From Paragorgia papillata (Eukaryota; Cnidaria; Anthozoa; Scleralcyonacea; Coralliidae), in NCBI GenBank assembly GCA_035771165.1, contig JAWNZC010000337.1, forward strand, positions 1,104,501-1,168,500: a DNA stretch of 64,000 nt, given 5' to 3'. Positions 63,198 through 64,000 of this stretch are shown piece after piece. Position numbers and translations under genes: made by a program. How positions within the stretch are numbered: position 1 is the first letter of the stretch; each line of letters starts with the position of its first letter. Below the pieces are notes generated by a model. That model made no database searches, was not told where the DNA came from, and saw only the letters and a program-made list of their open reading frames with translations.

Positions 63198-64000
63198 TTA
63201 ATCCTCCTCAATTTTTCTAACTAAATATTTTTTCAAAGTTATTGTTCTCTTTTTCCTTTTTTCTTTGGAAATTAAACTCGCATAATGGATTAGTGTCCCA
63301 ATTGAAAAAGATGTCTCAACAGGGTTTTCCCAAAATTTGTCGCACTCACTTTCATCATATTTTTTAGGACATTTTTGGGAAAAGAGGTGCCAAAGATTTT
63401 TACCATAATCATCCCCATGGGTTTCGTTGTAAAGTGCAAACCCGACAGACCTCCAGGATGTGTAATCTTCAGCAATGTCTTTTGGCATCTGTTCAATATA
63501 GTTTTCTAACTCTTCCTCATCTTTTTGTTTGTGGTTATCAAAGTTAATAATGGTTTTTGTTTTTACTTTTTGTTCTGGTTCTGATACAAATGACAGTTTG
63601 CTAATTTTTGTGTGTGGCTTTTGTCTAACAGAAAGTAAAAATATTAACTCATGGTCAGAATATTGGCTCGCCACATGATCCCTTTCCTCCTCAATGATGT
63701 AACTCAAAAGATATGGGTCTGACTCGGGACTCTTTTTAGATCCATACAAAAACCAGTTGCCAGCAATGACAGCATTGTCGAGTTGGATTTTCGTTTCCTT
63801 TTGCACAAGTTCATTTATGTAAAGTCTCTCCCTTTGTGTTAACCAAACATGTGGAAAATGAAGATGGAAACCATTTTTGTAAGTTTTTCCACCATCTTTA
63901 AAATATCCTGGCTTTTCCAAAACAAAACATGCCAAGTTTGTTGTGTCAATAAGAAGTTCTTTCAATATTTTTTGAAATAGTCTTGCCAATTTTAGGACTT
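63198..64000 (-). CDS. D5-type archaeo-eukaryotic primase, C-terminal part (runs off the window)
   Basis: The frame is open to the window edge, so the true start and the DxD catalytic motif lie beyond 64000. Visible from the first internal TTG: CFVLEKPGYFKDGGKTYKNG then FHLHFP (the GxHLxFP motif of this primase superfamily), NWFLYGSKKSPESDPY (the W-x2-YGSxK block of D5-like primases), then a linker and a PriCT-2 domain (SWRSVGFALYNETHGDDYGK, NLWHLFSQKCPKKYDES, FSIGTLIHYAS). It ends soon after, with no SF3 helicase domain following, whereas D5-like proteins usually continue into one. It would synthesise primers for replication. Confidence 0.75.
   Translation of the reverse strand, partial: VLKLARLFQKILKELLIDTTNLACFVLEKPGYFKDGGKTYKNGFHLHFPHVWLTQRERLYINELVQKETKIQLDNAVIAGNWFLYGSKKSPESDPYLLSYIIEEERDHVASQYSDHELIFLLSVRQKPHTKISKLSFVSEPEQKVKTKTIINFDNHKQKDEEELENYIEQMPKDIAEDYTSWRSVGFALYNETHGDDYGKNLWHLFSQKCPKKYDESECDKFWENPVETSFSIGTLIHYASLISKEKRKKRTITLKKYLVRKIEED

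Larger units (their letters stand above)
46648..64000. mobile_element. Polinton/Maverick (adintovirus-like) element, left 17.4 kb
   Basis: The left end is defined because the GPCR duplicate stops matching at 46648, where AGTAGTGTATAATTGCCG begins; Polintons characteristically start with AG and make a 6-bp duplication. Genes for family-B polymerase, retrovirus-like integrase, packaging ATPase and capsid protein establish the family. The right end lies beyond 64000, so the terminal repeat pair and target duplication cannot be confirmed. Large frames (up to 3.9 kb) are intact. Candidate duplication at the left: CACGTC (46642-46647). Confidence 0.9.

Noticed and set aside
1..64000. tRNA and rRNA genes
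   Set aside because: No convincing A and B boxes or rRNA core sequences were seen by eye; a covariance-model scan would be needed to exclude them.

Overview
The window is animal nuclear DNA, most likely from an anthozoan cnidarian such as a coral. This is inferred from AT-rich, MITE-packed DNA with intron-bearing animal genes, a lineage-type single-exon rhodopsin GPCR and a capsid-encoding Polinton; no species-specific marker was identified. About 46.6 kb is host DNA. The last 17.4 kb is the left part of a large, gene-dense viral element that runs off the right edge.

Host part, left to right. The last three exons of an unrecognised + strand gene lie at 3819-6875; a decayed RecQ-like helicase remnant sits in its last intron. 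A two-exon LRRC58 gene (- strand, 16512 down to 10906) has a LINE reverse-transcriptase fragment in its intron. An intronless LIN9 (MuvB/DREAM subunit) lies at 18935-20521. Ribosomal protein S19 is spread over six coding exons plus a 5' non-coding exon (26050-35491), with introns up to 5.3 kb full of fold-back elements. Next is a local duplication of about 4 kb, offset by about 6.1 kb. Copy A (36566 onward) carries an intact GPCR gene (40175-41092). Copy B (42783 onward) carries a GPCR pseudogene with a one-base deletion, cut off at 46648 by the viral element. Non-autonomous fold-back transposons are everywhere between genes, several with recognisable target-site duplications, and two copies of a 21-bp minisatellite lie inside one such element.

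Viral part (46648-64000+). This is a Polinton/Maverick (adintovirus-like) element. It has a family-B DNA polymerase (1314 aa), a retrovirus-type integrase, an A32-like packaging ATPase, a probable major capsid protein and a possible minor capsid protein. It also has several small membrane proteins, C2H2 zinc-finger proteins, a protein with a Src-like myristoylation N-terminus, a family of NUMOD1-like DNA-binding proteins and a protein with a TFIIB-like zinc ribbon. At the right edge lies the C-terminal part of a D5-type archaeo-eukaryotic primase with a PriCT-2 domain, and a second stand-alone PriCT-2-like protein lies nearby. Most reading frames are open and tightly packed, so the copy looks young.

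The most interesting signals are at gene boundaries of this element. Nearly every gene starts at A/T-rich DNA ending in TAAATG or AATAAAnATG. Nearly every intergenic gap longer than about 50 bp carries a strong hairpin just after a stop codon, with three near-identical copies of one hairpin. This resembles the late-promoter and hairpin 3'-end signals of large cytoplasmic DNA viruses and suggests that the element may have, or borrow, a virus-type transcription system.
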